From contig NZ_JAPDDT010000013.1 in the NCBI RefSeq assembly GCF_025950235.1, positions 122,699-186,698 on the forward strand: a DNA stretch of 64,000 bases, given 5' to 3'. Under the pieces are notes generated by a model. The model had not been told where the DNA came from and did no database searches. It saw only the letters and a list, made by a program, of their open reading frames with translations. Positions 53,851 to 63,044 of this stretch are shown here, piece after piece (position 1 is the stretch's first letter; every line of letters starts with the position of its first letter). The DNA is from Luteolibacter arcticus. GTDB lineage: Bacteria > Verrucomicrobiota > Verrucomicrobiia > Verrucomicrobiales > Akkermansiaceae. Both the position numbers and the translations under genes were made by a program.

Positions 53851-54818
53851 GCGGCTTTCACGAGGTAACTGCCGAAGGAACGGCTCCCTTCGATTCCGGT
53901 TTCGGTCTGGGCGCAGACCTCCACGCCGCGGGCAAGCGAGGCGAGGTGCAGGCCTTCGCGCACGCCGAGGACGAATACGGCCGTGCTGAAAATCCCTGCT
54001 TCCAGGCAGGTCGGGCCCACCACGGTGACCGCGCGCATTCCATTGGCGACGGGCCAGCCGGTCCGCGGATTAAGAATGTGCCCGTAGCGGACTCCATCAT
54101 GAGTGAAGTGGCGGGCGTAGTCGCCGGACGAGGAAACGGCACGGCCGCTGATGGCGAGACCGCCCCAGCATTGCCCGGGGTGGCAGCCATCCTCGATGCC
54201 AACGTGCCAGAAGGGATGCCTGCCATTTCCGCCCATGGCGAAAATGTCGCGGCCCAGATCGATCAGCGCGTCGGTGATGCCATGGGCGTGGGCGGTCCGG
54301 GCGAGGTGATCCACGGCATACTCTTTCCCGAAGCCGCCGAAATCCAATCCCATGCCGGGCAGGGGCAAGCGCACCGCGCCGGGGCGACGCTGAACCTTTT
54401 GCCAGCCGGTCAGGGCGAGCGCGTCCTTCACCTCGGCCCTTGAAGGCAGCTTTAGGTGGACTGTCTTCCAGTCCCAGACGTGCAGGAGCGGCAGCAGCGT
54501 GGGATCCAGAATGCCATTGGTCCGCCGGTGAAGATTGTCCGCCAGCGTCAGCATCTCCTCCATTTCCGCGTCGATCTCGGTCCAATCACCGCCGGCCGCG
54601 TCATTGATGCGGGAGATCAGCGAAGCCGGCCGGTAGCGCGAGAACTTCGCCTCGAAATTTCCCAGCCACTCGAGTGCCTGTGCGGCAAAAGCGAGGGCGG
54701 CCCGGTCGTCCTCCAGCTGGAACCTGACCGAGCAATTCGTCCCCAACGCCCGGAACTCCAGCCGGCGGACACCTTGCGGGTCCGGCTGGAGTGGAAGAGC
54801 GGGTGGGGCGGAAGTCAT
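53847..54818 (-). CDS. apbE: FAD:protein FMN transferase (ApbE family)
   Basis: A 323-residue protein from the ATG at 54818, four bases after the DUF3570 stop. Family marks: FRALGTNCSVRF near residue 22, DFGGFGKEYAVDHLA (GGxxKGYAVD), ALIDLGRDIFAMGG, SSSGDYARHF and YGHILNPRTGWPV. ApbE attaches FMN from FAD to a Thr of target proteins. The C-terminal magnesium site is atypical: the usual ADALSTA reads EAGIFSTA here (residues 273-280), with Gly instead of the conserved Asp. No lipobox or signal peptide is visible in this start, so location is unclear. A companion of DUF3570 and DUF4266 genes. Confidence 0.88.
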   Translation of the reverse strand: MTSAPPALPLQPDPQGVRRLEFRALGTNCSVRFQLEDDRAALAFAAQALEWLGNFEAKFSRYRPASLISRINDAAGGDWTEIDAEMEEMLTLADNLHRRTNGILDPTLLPLLHVWDWKTVHLKLPSRAEVKDALALTGWQKVQRRPGAVRLPLPGMGLDFGGFGKEYAVDHLARTAHAHGITDALIDLGRDIFAMGGNGRHPFWHVGIEDGCHPGQCWGGLAISGRAVSSSGDYARHFTHDGVRYGHILNPRTGWPVANGMRAVTVVGPTCLEAGIFSTAVFVLGVREGLHLASLARGVEVCAQTETGIEGSRSFGSYLVKAA

Positions 54819-54822
54819 CGGG

Positions 54823-55995
54823 CTAAAATGCTGCGTGAATCCCGAAAGTCCAGATGTCGGCATCTGCGTAGGCTTGGTCCGGGGACCGTTCCGAGGGTCC
54901 CCCGGTGCCGCCCATGACGTAGCGCTCGTAGGCGGCGGAGAGCCCGAAATGGTCGTTGAACTGGTAGTTCAACCTCAGGCCACCGCTGATGGAGTCAAAG
55001 GACGAAAGGCGATAGTCGGCAGAGTAGTTCGGGCCGCTTCCATCGGGAAAGGTCGGCGGCTTGCCGGAAAATCCATCCAGTGAGTTCGTGAAGAAGTCGG
55101 CGGCGTCCTGATGGTAGTAGCGGATGAAGGGCACCGCTTGGAAGTGATCGCCGATTTCCTGCCGCCATTCGATCTGCACCGTCTGGGAAAGGATGCCGAA
55201 GTCATCGTGGGAGAATCGCACCACGCCATCCAGCGCGGCGTCCAGCGGCTCGAAGTAGTGCCTCGCACCCAGTCGCAGCACCTGGCGGAATCGTGAGTCG
55301 GGCCGGTTCTCGCGGAAGACATTGACGACAGGGATCTCGATCGGGCCGCCGGGGCCGGGGATGATGATGACCGTGGTTCGCTGCACGAGCTTGTAGGGGT
55401 CGTTCAGGTAACCCTCTGCATAGCCGAGCGTGAGGTTTGCGGAGACCATGGTGTCCTTGCCGAGGATCTGGCTGACGCCGGTGAAGAGGTCGTAGCTGTT
55501 CTTGTCCTGATCGCCGAGGCCCGCGACCGCCACGTCGTCATCGAGGTAATTGAAGCCGAAGCGGAGCGTCGTGTTTTTCTGGTTCAGCTCCCAGGTGTCG
55601 GTCAGTGCCACCCCGCGGGAAATGTAGTCGTCCTCGCTGCTGTAGGAGAACTCGATCTCGGCCCGGTGATCGCCGAATTGCCGCGAAACCGCGCCGAGAA
55701 TGCCTTCGCGCACGTCCTCGAGCTGCGCGTAAAACGGCTGCACGCTGCCCGGGAGAACTCCGGTCGGGGAGGCGCCGCTGATTGCGTCGTGGATGTATTG
55801 GAAGCGAATCGCGGTCTCGTCGTTCAGCTCAATGCGCCCTCGCAGATACTCGGCCTCCACGCGGATGCGGTTGTCGTCCTCCTGGTAGAGTTGGTAGCCG
55901 TAGTCGTACTCCTGGGCCGGGATTTCGATTTCCCCCTCCGCCCTCAGGGTGGGGGACAGCAGGGTAGCGAGGAGTAGCGGTGGTCGGGCGCGCAT
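54823..55995 (-). CDS. DUF3570 outer-membrane barrel-like protein
   Basis: A 390-residue protein from the ATG at 55995, giving a signal peptide (MRARPPLLLATLLSPTLRA). The frame is open to 56049 with a less suited start. The mature part is made of alternating beta-strands with aromatic girdles (EYDYGYQLYQEDDNRIRVEA, ETAIRFQYIHDAISGASPTG) and ends in the F terminus typical of outer-membrane barrels (IWTFGIHAAF). DUF3570 proteins occur with DUF4266 and ApbE. It is the first gene of the operon and stands divergent from thuA-like 56137, with a 141-base intergenic promoter region. Confidence 0.85.
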   Translation of the reverse strand: MRARPPLLLATLLSPTLRAEGEIEIPAQEYDYGYQLYQEDDNRIRVEAEYLRGRIELNDETAIRFQYIHDAISGASPTGVLPGSVQPFYAQLEDVREGILGAVSRQFGDHRAEIEFSYSSEDDYISRGVALTDTWELNQKNTTLRFGFNYLDDDVAVAGLGDQDKNSYDLFTGVSQILGKDTMVSANLTLGYAEGYLNDPYKLVQRTTVIIIPGPGGPIEIPVVNVFRENRPDSRFRQVLRLGARHYFEPLDAALDGVVRFSHDDFGILSQTVQIEWRQEIGDHFQAVPFIRYYHQDAADFFTNSLDGFSGKPPTFPDGSGPNYSADYRLSSFDSISGGLRLNYQFNDHFGLSAAYERYVMGGTGGPSERSPDQAYADADIWTFGIHAAF

Positions 55996-56136
55996 CGTGA
56001 CGGTTTTCCAAGCGGCAGTTGTTCCAATTCTGAACGCTTGGTTGACCATTTATCGAAATGAACTTCCGAAAGCAAACCATCGTGCGAAGCGGCGCAAGTT
56101 CGCCAGGTTTCCTTTCGTTTTGGTCGGGTTAAACCC

Positions 56137-57129
56137 ATGAAGATCCTGCTGACTGCCGTTGTTTCCCTTTCTGCCGTGCTGGCTGCAGCCGCGGCGGAGC
56201 CCAAGCGCATCCTCTTCCTTGCCGGGGATAACAGCCACGCGTGGGGCCAGCACAAGCACCTCGCGGGCAGCACCTTGCTGGGTGATTCGCTGGAGGAAAC
56301 GCCGGGCATCGCGGCAAAGGTCGTCACCGCCTGGCCGGACGCCGCGACCCTGGCAAAGGCGGATGCGCTGGTGATCTATGCCGATGGCTGGCACGCCCAC
56401 CCGGCGAATGACAAGCTGGCCGAGCTCGAGGCCTTCATGAATGCGGGGAAGGGGCTGGTCGCCCTGCACTGGGCCACCGGCATCCAAGCGGCCGATCCGG
56501 AAGCGAAGGAGCAGGGCGGAGACCCCCGTCGCAAGCAATGGCGGGAGCTGATGGGCGCAGACTTCGAGGCCTACCATGCAATCAGTAATTTCTGGAAGAC
56601 CGACTTCGCCGGGGCGCTGGGCCACCCGGTCTCGCGGGGCGTGAAGCCGTTTTTACTCTACGACGAGTGCTACTTCCACCTGCGGGAGAGCGACTCCGCA
56701 AAGGTCGAGCGCATTTGGAAAGTCCAGCCGCCGGCGGAAACCATCGAGCCCGGCCTTTCACCGTATCGGGGCAACGACCACGCCCGTGCCTCGCTCCATG
56801 AGCGGAAGGAAGAGCAGTATGTCGCCTGGACCTTCCCGCGGCCGAAGGGCGGTCGCGCCTTCGGCTTCACCGGCGGGCACTTCCATTGGAGCTGGGCGAA
56901 GGACGACGCCCGCAAGCTGGTCGTCAATGGCATCCTCTGGAGCGCCGGTGGCGAGATCCCCGCCCGAGGCCTCGAGTCCAAGACGCCGGACGCCAAGCGG
57001 ATGATGGCCGGCCTGCCGGACAAGAACCCCGACTGGACCGAGGCCGCGCTCCAAAAGGCGCTCGACCGCGCGGCGAAGGGCGAGACCGTGCCGTGGCTCG
57101 ATTTCGCCAACAAGCCGCTGCCGGAGTGA
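56137..57129 (+). CDS. ThuA-domain protein, exported
   Basis: A 330-residue protein with a signal peptide (MKILLTAVVSLSAVLAAAAA). The ThuA domain (class I glutamine amidotransferase-like fold) has LFLAGDNSHAWGQHKHLAGS at the start, ALVIYADGWHAHPAND, GLVALHWATG and the end region FGFTGGHFHWSWAKDDARKL. ThuA proteins are linked to sugar (trehalose) use; those of Verrucomicrobia are often secreted and sit near sulfatases or glycosidases. Start chosen at the ATG after GGGTTAAACCC. The gene stands alone between a divergent operon and efp. Confidence 0.88.
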   Translation: MKILLTAVVSLSAVLAAAAAEPKRILFLAGDNSHAWGQHKHLAGSTLLGDSLEETPGIAAKVVTAWPDAATLAKADALVIYADGWHAHPANDKLAELEAFMNAGKGLVALHWATGIQAADPEAKEQGGDPRRKQWRELMGADFEAYHAISNFWKTDFAGALGHPVSRGVKPFLLYDECYFHLRESDSAKVERIWKVQPPAETIEPGLSPYRGNDHARASLHERKEEQYVAWTFPRPKGGRAFGFTGGHFHWSWAKDDARKLVVNGILWSAGGEIPARGLESKTPDAKRMMAGLPDKNPDWTEAALQKALDRAAKGETVPWLDFANKPLPE

Positions 57130-57438
57130 GGGCGTGGGAAAATGGTGTTAGGTTTGCTGACCTGTTCCGGAGGGCATGAAGCACCCGCTCCCGCTTTGGT
57201 GAGAATCGTGGTCGTCATGCAGCCTCGATCTTCTCTCCATATATCGGGCCTTCAGCCCTCCCGATGGTCTACGTGGCAACCCCGCACGTTGGGCGGGGCT
57301 GAGGGATCGCGCCCCGTTTGGGGCTGAAGAAACACGAGGATGGCACCTTAGTGGACGATAGGGTCTCCCGTGGGGCTGACGACCACGAGGGGGCGCTTCC
57401 TTGATCTGAGGTGAACTAACAGATCTGGCGGAGGGCAC
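57130..57438. other. Intergenic region with small palindromes
   Basis: About 300 bases after the ThuA gene. It includes CCCCGCACGTTGGGCGGGG (57281-57299) and CCCCGTTTGGGG near 57312-57323, pieces typical of mobile-repeat debris in this phylum. No gene or clear RNA is seen. Confidence 0.4.
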
Positions 57439-57470
57439 AAAAAAAGCCGGACCCCGTGAGGAGTCCGGCT
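57439..57470 (-). terminator. Terminator of efp
   Basis: Minus-strand hairpin AGCCGGAC/GTCCGGCT (57445-57470) with a run of seven T on the minus strand after it (57439-57445 on plus are A). It is 33 bases after the efp stop. Confidence 0.85.
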
Positions 57471-57502
57471 CTCCGCAAATGAATGCGGGGAAATGGAGGA
57501 AA

Positions 57503-58066
57503 TCAGGCGCGGCTGATGTAGCTGCCGTCTTCGGTCTTGATGATGAGCTTCTCGCCTGGATTGATGAAGAGCGGGACCTGAACGACGAGGCCGGTTTCCA
57601 TGGTGGCCGACTTGTAGGCGTTGTTGGCGGAGTCGCCCTTCACGCCTTCCGGCGATTCGGTGACGATCATTTCCATCGAAGGAGGCAGCTCGATATCGGC
57701 GACGAGGCCGTCGGCGAAGAGGAGGGTGTAGGTGTTGCCCTCGATGAGATAATTGCGCACGGCGTCGATGATGTCGTCATGGATCGCGACGTCATCGTAG
57801 GTCTCGTTGTGGAGGAAGTGGTAACCACCGGAATCCTTGTAGGAGTACTCGTGAGGGATCCGCTCGAGCAGCACCGAGTCCATCGAGTCGTTCGAGGTCA
57901 GGCGGAGGTTGGAGACCTTCTTGTTGCTGACGCTGCGGATCGACATGACCACGTAGGAGGCCATCCGCGGCGGCGTCTTGAGTTCGTGGGAAATCACGAC
58001 GCAGACGTCGTTGTTGTGACGGACGGCGTGTCCCTTGCGGAGGTTGATTGCGGGCGTGCTGGCCAT
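57503..58066 (-). CDS. efp: Elongation factor P
   Basis: A 187-residue protein from the ATG at 58066 (MASTPAINLRKGHAVRHNND); upstream in-frame codons to 58108 lack family similarity. The KOW-like N-domain, central OB domain (DGLVADIELPPSMEMIV) and C-terminal OB domain (ETGLVVQVPLFINPGEKLII) are complete. The loop that carries the modified residue reads ELKTPPRMASY, with Arg34 where E. coli has Lys34, as in EarP-type (rhamnosylated) EF-P. EF-P relieves ribosome stalling at polyproline, common in the proteins here. Modification enzyme not in window. Confidence 0.93.
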   Translation of the reverse strand: MASTPAINLRKGHAVRHNNDVCVVISHELKTPPRMASYVVMSIRSVSNKKVSNLRLTSNDSMDSVLLERIPHEYSYKDSGGYHFLHNETYDDVAIHDDIIDAVRNYLIEGNTYTLLFADGLVADIELPPSMEMIVTESPEGVKGDSANNAYKSATMETGLVVQVPLFINPGEKLIIKTEDGSYISRA

Positions 58067-58384
58067 GATGTGGACGGGCGGAATAGGCGGAGAGAAGGCC
58101 GCGTGCAAGCGTGGAGTGCCTGCGGGAATCCAGCGGCCGAGGTACGAGGAAGAGAGTATCCCGCGGCAGACTGCCAGCCGCGCAAGGGGACAGCTATTCC
58201 CGGGATCGGCAGAGGAATCTGTCTGACATCTCGGGTGTTCGGGTGTTTCTTGTGATGTAAGGCTTTTGTGTCAAGGGGGTTATGATTTCCTTGGTAAACG
58301 CGTAGGTTCACGGATTTGCAGCGAGGCGCTACACCTTGCCGCTGGATGGCGATTTTTCCCCGTCATCCAGCAACCCAAGAACCT
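58067..58384. other. Intergenic region before the beta-repeat giant
   Basis: About 320 bases between efp (minus) and the giant gene (plus). It should hold two promoters; I see no unambiguous box pair. The plus-strand frame of the next gene is open to 58316, with a less plausible start. Confidence 0.4.
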
Positions 58385-61300
58385 ATGAAACCCAGTTCGC
58401 ATCGAATTCTTCCCCATACGCTTGTTGTCTGCGCCGCTCCCTTACTCGCTTCCCTCTCCGCCAACGGCCACGTCGTCTCGACCAACGAGTCCAATAAAAC
58501 CGGCGCGTGGACCCTGCCCGCCGGCCCCAACCTCCTGACAGGCGTCACGCCCTCGCCGGCGACCGTGGCGGTTCACGAGGTATCCAACGAGAATTGGAGC
58601 ACGGTGATCGATGGCACGCTCGGCGATGTGCTGGGCTCGCCGGGGACCAGTTGCACGCCGAGCAATGGCGATACCGTCACCTTTCCCCTGGACCTGACCG
58701 GGCATCCGGGTGGCCGGAATATCACTTCGTTCGACTCCTACTGCACGTGGGTCAACGGCGGCCGGGACAACCAGGACTACACCCTCCAGTACTCGACGGT
58801 GGCCAATCCGGCGGTCTTCATCAACATCCACACGCCGCGCCTTCAAACGCAGACCACGGGGGGAGATCGCTCGACCCACCAGCGTCTGACCGACACCTCG
58901 GGATTCCTGGCGACTGGCGTGCACTCGATCCGGCTCATTTTCAATGCGCAGGAGAATGGCTACGTCGGCTACCGCGAGTTCGTGCTGCAGGACGCGGCCT
59001 CCGTCGTTTGTGTCTCCAACGAGAAGAACAACGACAACGTGTGGATCCTGCCGCCCGGTCCCAATCTCCTCACCGCTCCGGTCACGACGCCGGCGGTGCA
59101 CGAGGATTCATCGAACACTTGGGAAACCACCCTCGACGGCAGCGTGGGCAACCACAACTCGACGGCGTCGAGCGTGACTCCCACCGATGGCTCTTCGGTC
59201 GTATTTCCCTTGGATTTGGCCGGGCATCCGGGAGGGCGGAATTTGGTCTCCTTCGACTCCTATGCCGCTTGGTCCAGCGATGGCCGCGATGACCAGCACT
59301 ACACGCTGGAGTATTCCACGGTGGGGGATCCTGCGACTTTCCTTCCCATCACCGCGGTGGCCGCCCACAGCGAGTATGTGAACGGTCCACGGCGTGCCAC
59401 CCATTCCCGGATCACCTCAAGTACCGGCACCTTGGCAACCGGGGTTCACTCCGTCCGCCTGACGTTCAACGGGCAGGAAAACGGCTTCGAAGGCTACCGC
59501 GAATTCATCGCCCGCGACAGCCCGTTGCCGGTGGTTCTCACGCATGAGTCTAACAACACGGATGCCTGGACGCTGCCGATTGGCACGAACCTGCTGAGCA
59601 ACACCCTGCCAAAGACGCCGCCCACTGCCGACGGCTTCAACCACGGCAATGGCGACATCACGAACTCGGATTGGACGATCCTTACCGACGGCCTGCTAGG
59701 CACCCCGGGAAACCAATTCAGCTCCGTGGCACCCTTGAACGGGGCCTCGGTGATTCTCCCGCTGGATACCTCGGCGAATACCAATGGCTACAACATCAGT
59801 TCGTTCGACTCCTACTGCTCATGGGGCAACAGCGGGCGCGACGATCAGAACTACACGATCTCTTACTCGGTCGTGGGGAGCGAGGCAACGTTCATCCCGC
59901 TTCAGGTCGTGGTGAACCACACCATTGATCCGACCAATTCGACCCACACCCGGCTGACCGCCGCCTCCGGATTCCTTGCCACCAATGTGGCGGCCGTGAA
60001 GATCGATTTCCAAGGTCAGGAGAACGGCTACACCGGCTTCCGCGAGTTCATCGCGCTGGGCAGCGCCGTGCCGTTGGCCGGCTCGTTGACTTGGTCGGGA
60101 ACAGGCAGCGCCAACTGGATCAACGGTCCGGACAACAACTGGAAGGACGGCACCAGCGGCTTACCGGCGAACTTCACCAGCCTGGCTCCGCTCACCTTCG
60201 ACAGCACGGGCATCAATCCGAACATCAACCTCCCGGCTGCGCTGACGGCCGCGGACGTGACCTTCGTCAATGATGCCGCGCACCCCTACACCTTCGGCGG
60301 AGCAGCGCTCACCGTGACCAACGGGCTGACGCTTTCCGGGGCAGGCAACGCTTCGTTCGGCAATTCCGTGCAGGCCGCTAGCATCACGGTCTCCGGCACC
60401 GGCAACCTGACGCTTGCGGGCAGCAACTCCTCGCTGACTGGGATCGCCTTGGTAAGCAATGGCACGCTGACCCTTGCAAGCAATGATGCACTCGGTGCCG
60501 CGTCGCTGGTCCTCACGGGAGGCACTGCCAGTTTCACCTCCGCCCTGCCGAGCGTGAGCAGCCTCTCGGGAACGAGTGGAGCGATCACGCTGGGTAACGC
60601 TGCGACCTCCGCCGACACGGATCTCCAGATCAATGTGGCCACAGCGCTAAGCTATGCCGGATCGATCAGCGACGCTTCCGGCACCGCGAATGGCAGGCTG
60701 ACCAAGAGTGGCTCGGACATCTTGACCTTGAGTGGAACGAATTCCTACACCGGACCCACCACCGTGACCGACGGGACGCTCCGGCTGAACAACCGGCTCT
60801 CGCTCTACAACGGCAACACCGCTGCCTGGACCGCGTCGAACATCCTGATCCAGGGTTTCTCCGAGCTCAACTTGCGGGTCGGAGGTGCCGGTGAATTCAC
60901 AGGGACCGACGTGGCTGCGCTGAATACCGGAGGCTTCGATGCGGATGCCATCCTGAGCCTCGACACCACGAGCGGGAACTACGAGATATCCTCGAGTATC
61001 GGCGGGAGCATCGACATCCTGAAGAAAGGCCCCAACACGCTGACGCTCTCCGGCAGCAATACCTTCACCGGCAGCCTCGTGGTGACTCAAGGGACCATCG
61101 CGGCGGCGAATCCTTCCGGCACTTCACTTCCGGGCGATCTGGAGGTGGGTAATTCCACTTCCAACGCATGGGTGAACATGCTCGCCAGCAACCAATTCGG
61201 CCCGACCTCGCTGATCCGCTTCGACACCGGTCCGGGCACGATCAATGGCAAGGTGCAGCTCCGCGGCACCAACCAGACCGTCGCCGGCCTGGAGAGCTTC

Positions 61301-62950
61301 ACCAATAACCGGATCGCCATCATCCAGAACGATGAGACCACGACTCCGGGTTACACGGTCAACCCGGGACCCGCCACCCTGACGATCAACACGCCTGTGG
61401 ACGCGGAGTACACCTTCCACGGCATCATCCGCAATCAGGACGGTGGTGCGGTGTCACTGGTCAAGACCGGTCCCGGCAGACAGGAACTCATCAATGCCGC
61501 GATCCAAGGCCATAGCTACAACGGTCCGACCACGATCTCGGAGGGTACTTTCCGGCTGAACTTCTCGGGTGGGAACTCGGGCTTCAACTCGAACATCACC
61601 ATCGAGGAGGACGGGATCTTCAACCTCCACTCGACGGGCACCGGCTATGACTTCAATCCGATCATCTCGGGTGAGGGAAGTCTGCTGGTGACGGGCGGTA
61701 TTCCGGCGGCTCTGACCAATGGATTGAATTCCTGGACCGGGGGCACGACGGTCGATGGGGGATTCTTTGCCCTCAAGACCGTCAATGGGGACGACATCGG
61801 CCAAGGGAACGCCCCCGGCCAGACTTGCGTCGGTGGAGCCATGACTCCGCTGAACGTGATCAACGTGATCAATGAGGGAACGCTGTCGCTGGACAATGCG
61901 GCACCTCTCGGGAATTCGCCGGTCTTGCCGCAATTCGCTCCGACCATCCTCATCAACGAGGGCTGCAAGCTCTACGGCGGGACCAACACCGTGGCCTTCG
62001 TTTCGAATATCACCCTGGACGGTGGCGAGATCGACCTCACTAACGGTGCGGCCACCGGTGCGTTCAACACCAACCTCTGCTTCGTCGGAACGCTGGTCGT
62101 GGGCGGCAGCAGCATCTTGCCGTCCTCGATCTTCACCTCGGGCACCGGTGACAATGCGAACGCGTCCCTCGGATCGGCCGGCTTGCCCGGAACGGTGTTC
62201 CAAGTGGCCAACGTGACGGGTAATGCTGACGCCGACCTCACGGTTTCCAGCATCCTCCGCAACGTCGGATCGGCCGTCTCGCCGCTCACCAAGACCGGCC
62301 CCGGCACGATGACGCTGACGGGTGCCAACGTTTACACCGGCGACACCACCGTCTCTGGCGGTGAACTCGTGGTGAATGGAGTCTCCATCGCCGACACCAA
62401 CAAGCTGGTGCTCGACGGCGGCAAGCTCGGCCTTACGGCCAATGAAACCGTGGGAACGTTGTTCTTCGGTGGCGCGCAGCAGCTTGCCGGCACCTACGGC
62501 AGCACCGATTCGACCGCGACCAATAAGAACAACGACCGCTTCTCCGGATCCGGTGTCTTGACCGTGACCTCCGGGCCGGGTGTGAGCTATGAAAGCTGGG
62601 CCTCGATCATCCCGAATCCGGCCGACCGCGACCGGACTGACGATCCGGATGGTGACGGCTTCGAGAACCTCGAAGAGTTCCTGTTCGGCACTTCGCCGAT
62701 CGCCACCACGGGTTCGCTGGCACAGGTCGAGAAGACCGGTTCCGGTATGATCGTCCGCTGGAACCAGCGCGCGACCGGCAGCAGCGTGTATGCCCTTCAG
62801 GAAAACACGACCCTAGTAAGCCCATGGCCCGCCAGCCCGGCGACCATCAGCAACGACCCGGTGCAGGACGTTCCCAACTATGTGCGCAAGCAAGCGGTCA
62901 TCCCGGTGGACAGCGTCCGCAAGTTCGTGCGCGTGGAAGCGACAGAATGA
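58385..62950 (+). CDS. Giant secreted beta-strand repeat protein with three N-terminal domain repeats
   Basis: A 1,521-residue protein with a signal sequence (MKPSSHRILPHTLVVCAAPL). Three domain repeats of about 175 residues (34-206, 208-381, 383-560) start [TS]NE[SK]N and share WTLP-GPNLL, SFDSYCTWVNGGRDNQDYTL and YREF. From about 560 to 1,410 autotransporter-associated beta-strand repeats occur (SDILTLSGTNSYTGPTTVTD). The C-terminal 110 residues carry DPDGDGFENLEEFLFGTSP and end RKFVRVEATE, the shared module. It is likely exported across the outer membrane and displayed. A strong terminator follows. Confidence 0.88.
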   Translation: MKPSSHRILPHTLVVCAAPLLASLSANGHVVSTNESNKTGAWTLPAGPNLLTGVTPSPATVAVHEVSNENWSTVIDGTLGDVLGSPGTSCTPSNGDTVTFPLDLTGHPGGRNITSFDSYCTWVNGGRDNQDYTLQYSTVANPAVFINIHTPRLQTQTTGGDRSTHQRLTDTSGFLATGVHSIRLIFNAQENGYVGYREFVLQDAASVVCVSNEKNNDNVWILPPGPNLLTAPVTTPAVHEDSSNTWETTLDGSVGNHNSTASSVTPTDGSSVVFPLDLAGHPGGRNLVSFDSYAAWSSDGRDDQHYTLEYSTVGDPATFLPITAVAAHSEYVNGPRRATHSRITSSTGTLATGVHSVRLTFNGQENGFEGYREFIARDSPLPVVLTHESNNTDAWTLPIGTNLLSNTLPKTPPTADGFNHGNGDITNSDWTILTDGLLGTPGNQFSSVAPLNGASVILPLDTSANTNGYNISSFDSYCSWGNSGRDDQNYTISYSVVGSEATFIPLQVVVNHTIDPTNSTHTRLTAASGFLATNVAAVKIDFQGQENGYTGFREFIALGSAVPLAGSLTWSGTGSANWINGPDNNWKDGTSGLPANFTSLAPLTFDSTGINPNINLPAALTAADVTFVNDAAHPYTFGGAALTVTNGLTLSGAGNASFGNSVQAASITVSGTGNLTLAGSNSSLTGIALVSNGTLTLASNDALGAASLVLTGGTASFTSALPSVSSLSGTSGAITLGNAATSADTDLQINVATALSYAGSISDASGTANGRLTKSGSDILTLSGTNSYTGPTTVTDGTLRLNNRLSLYNGNTAAWTASNILIQGFSELNLRVGGAGEFTGTDVAALNTGGFDADAILSLDTTSGNYEISSSIGGSIDILKKGPNTLTLSGSNTFTGSLVVTQGTIAAANPSGTSLPGDLEVGNSTSNAWVNMLASNQFGPTSLIRFDTGPGTINGKVQLRGTNQTVAGLESFTNNRIAIIQNDETTTPGYTVNPGPATLTINTPVDAEYTFHGIIRNQDGGAVSLVKTGPGRQELINAAIQGHSYNGPTTISEGTFRLNFSGGNSGFNSNITIEEDGIFNLHSTGTGYDFNPIISGEGSLLVTGGIPAALTNGLNSWTGGTTVDGGFFALKTVNGDDIGQGNAPGQTCVGGAMTPLNVINVINEGTLSLDNAAPLGNSPVLPQFAPTILINEGCKLYGGTNTVAFVSNITLDGGEIDLTNGAATGAFNTNLCFVGTLVVGGSSILPSSIFTSGTGDNANASLGSAGLPGTVFQVANVTGNADADLTVSSILRNVGSAVSPLTKTGPGTMTLTGANVYTGDTTVSGGELVVNGVSIADTNKLVLDGGKLGLTANETVGTLFFGGAQQLAGTYGSTDSTATNKNNDRFSGSGVLTVTSGPGVSYESWASIIPNPADRDRTDDPDGDGFENLEEFLFGTSPIATTGSLAQVEKTGSGMIVRWNQRATGSSVYALQENTTLVSPWPASPATISNDPVQDVPNYVRKQAVIPVDSVRKFVRVEATE

Positions 62951-62999
62951 TCTCTCGATTACTGCGACTCTAGTAGTTGCGGCAACCTGAAAACGCAGG

Positions 63000-63034
63000 C
63001 TCCCGGAGTGCCCTAAAGCGCTCCGGGAGTTTTT
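63000..63034 (+). terminator. Rho-independent terminator of the giant gene
   Basis: CTCCCGGAG (63000-63008) and CTCCGGGAG (63021-63029) with five T after it. About 50 bases after the stop codon. Confidence 0.8.
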
Positions 63035-63044
63035 CTTTGTTTCG

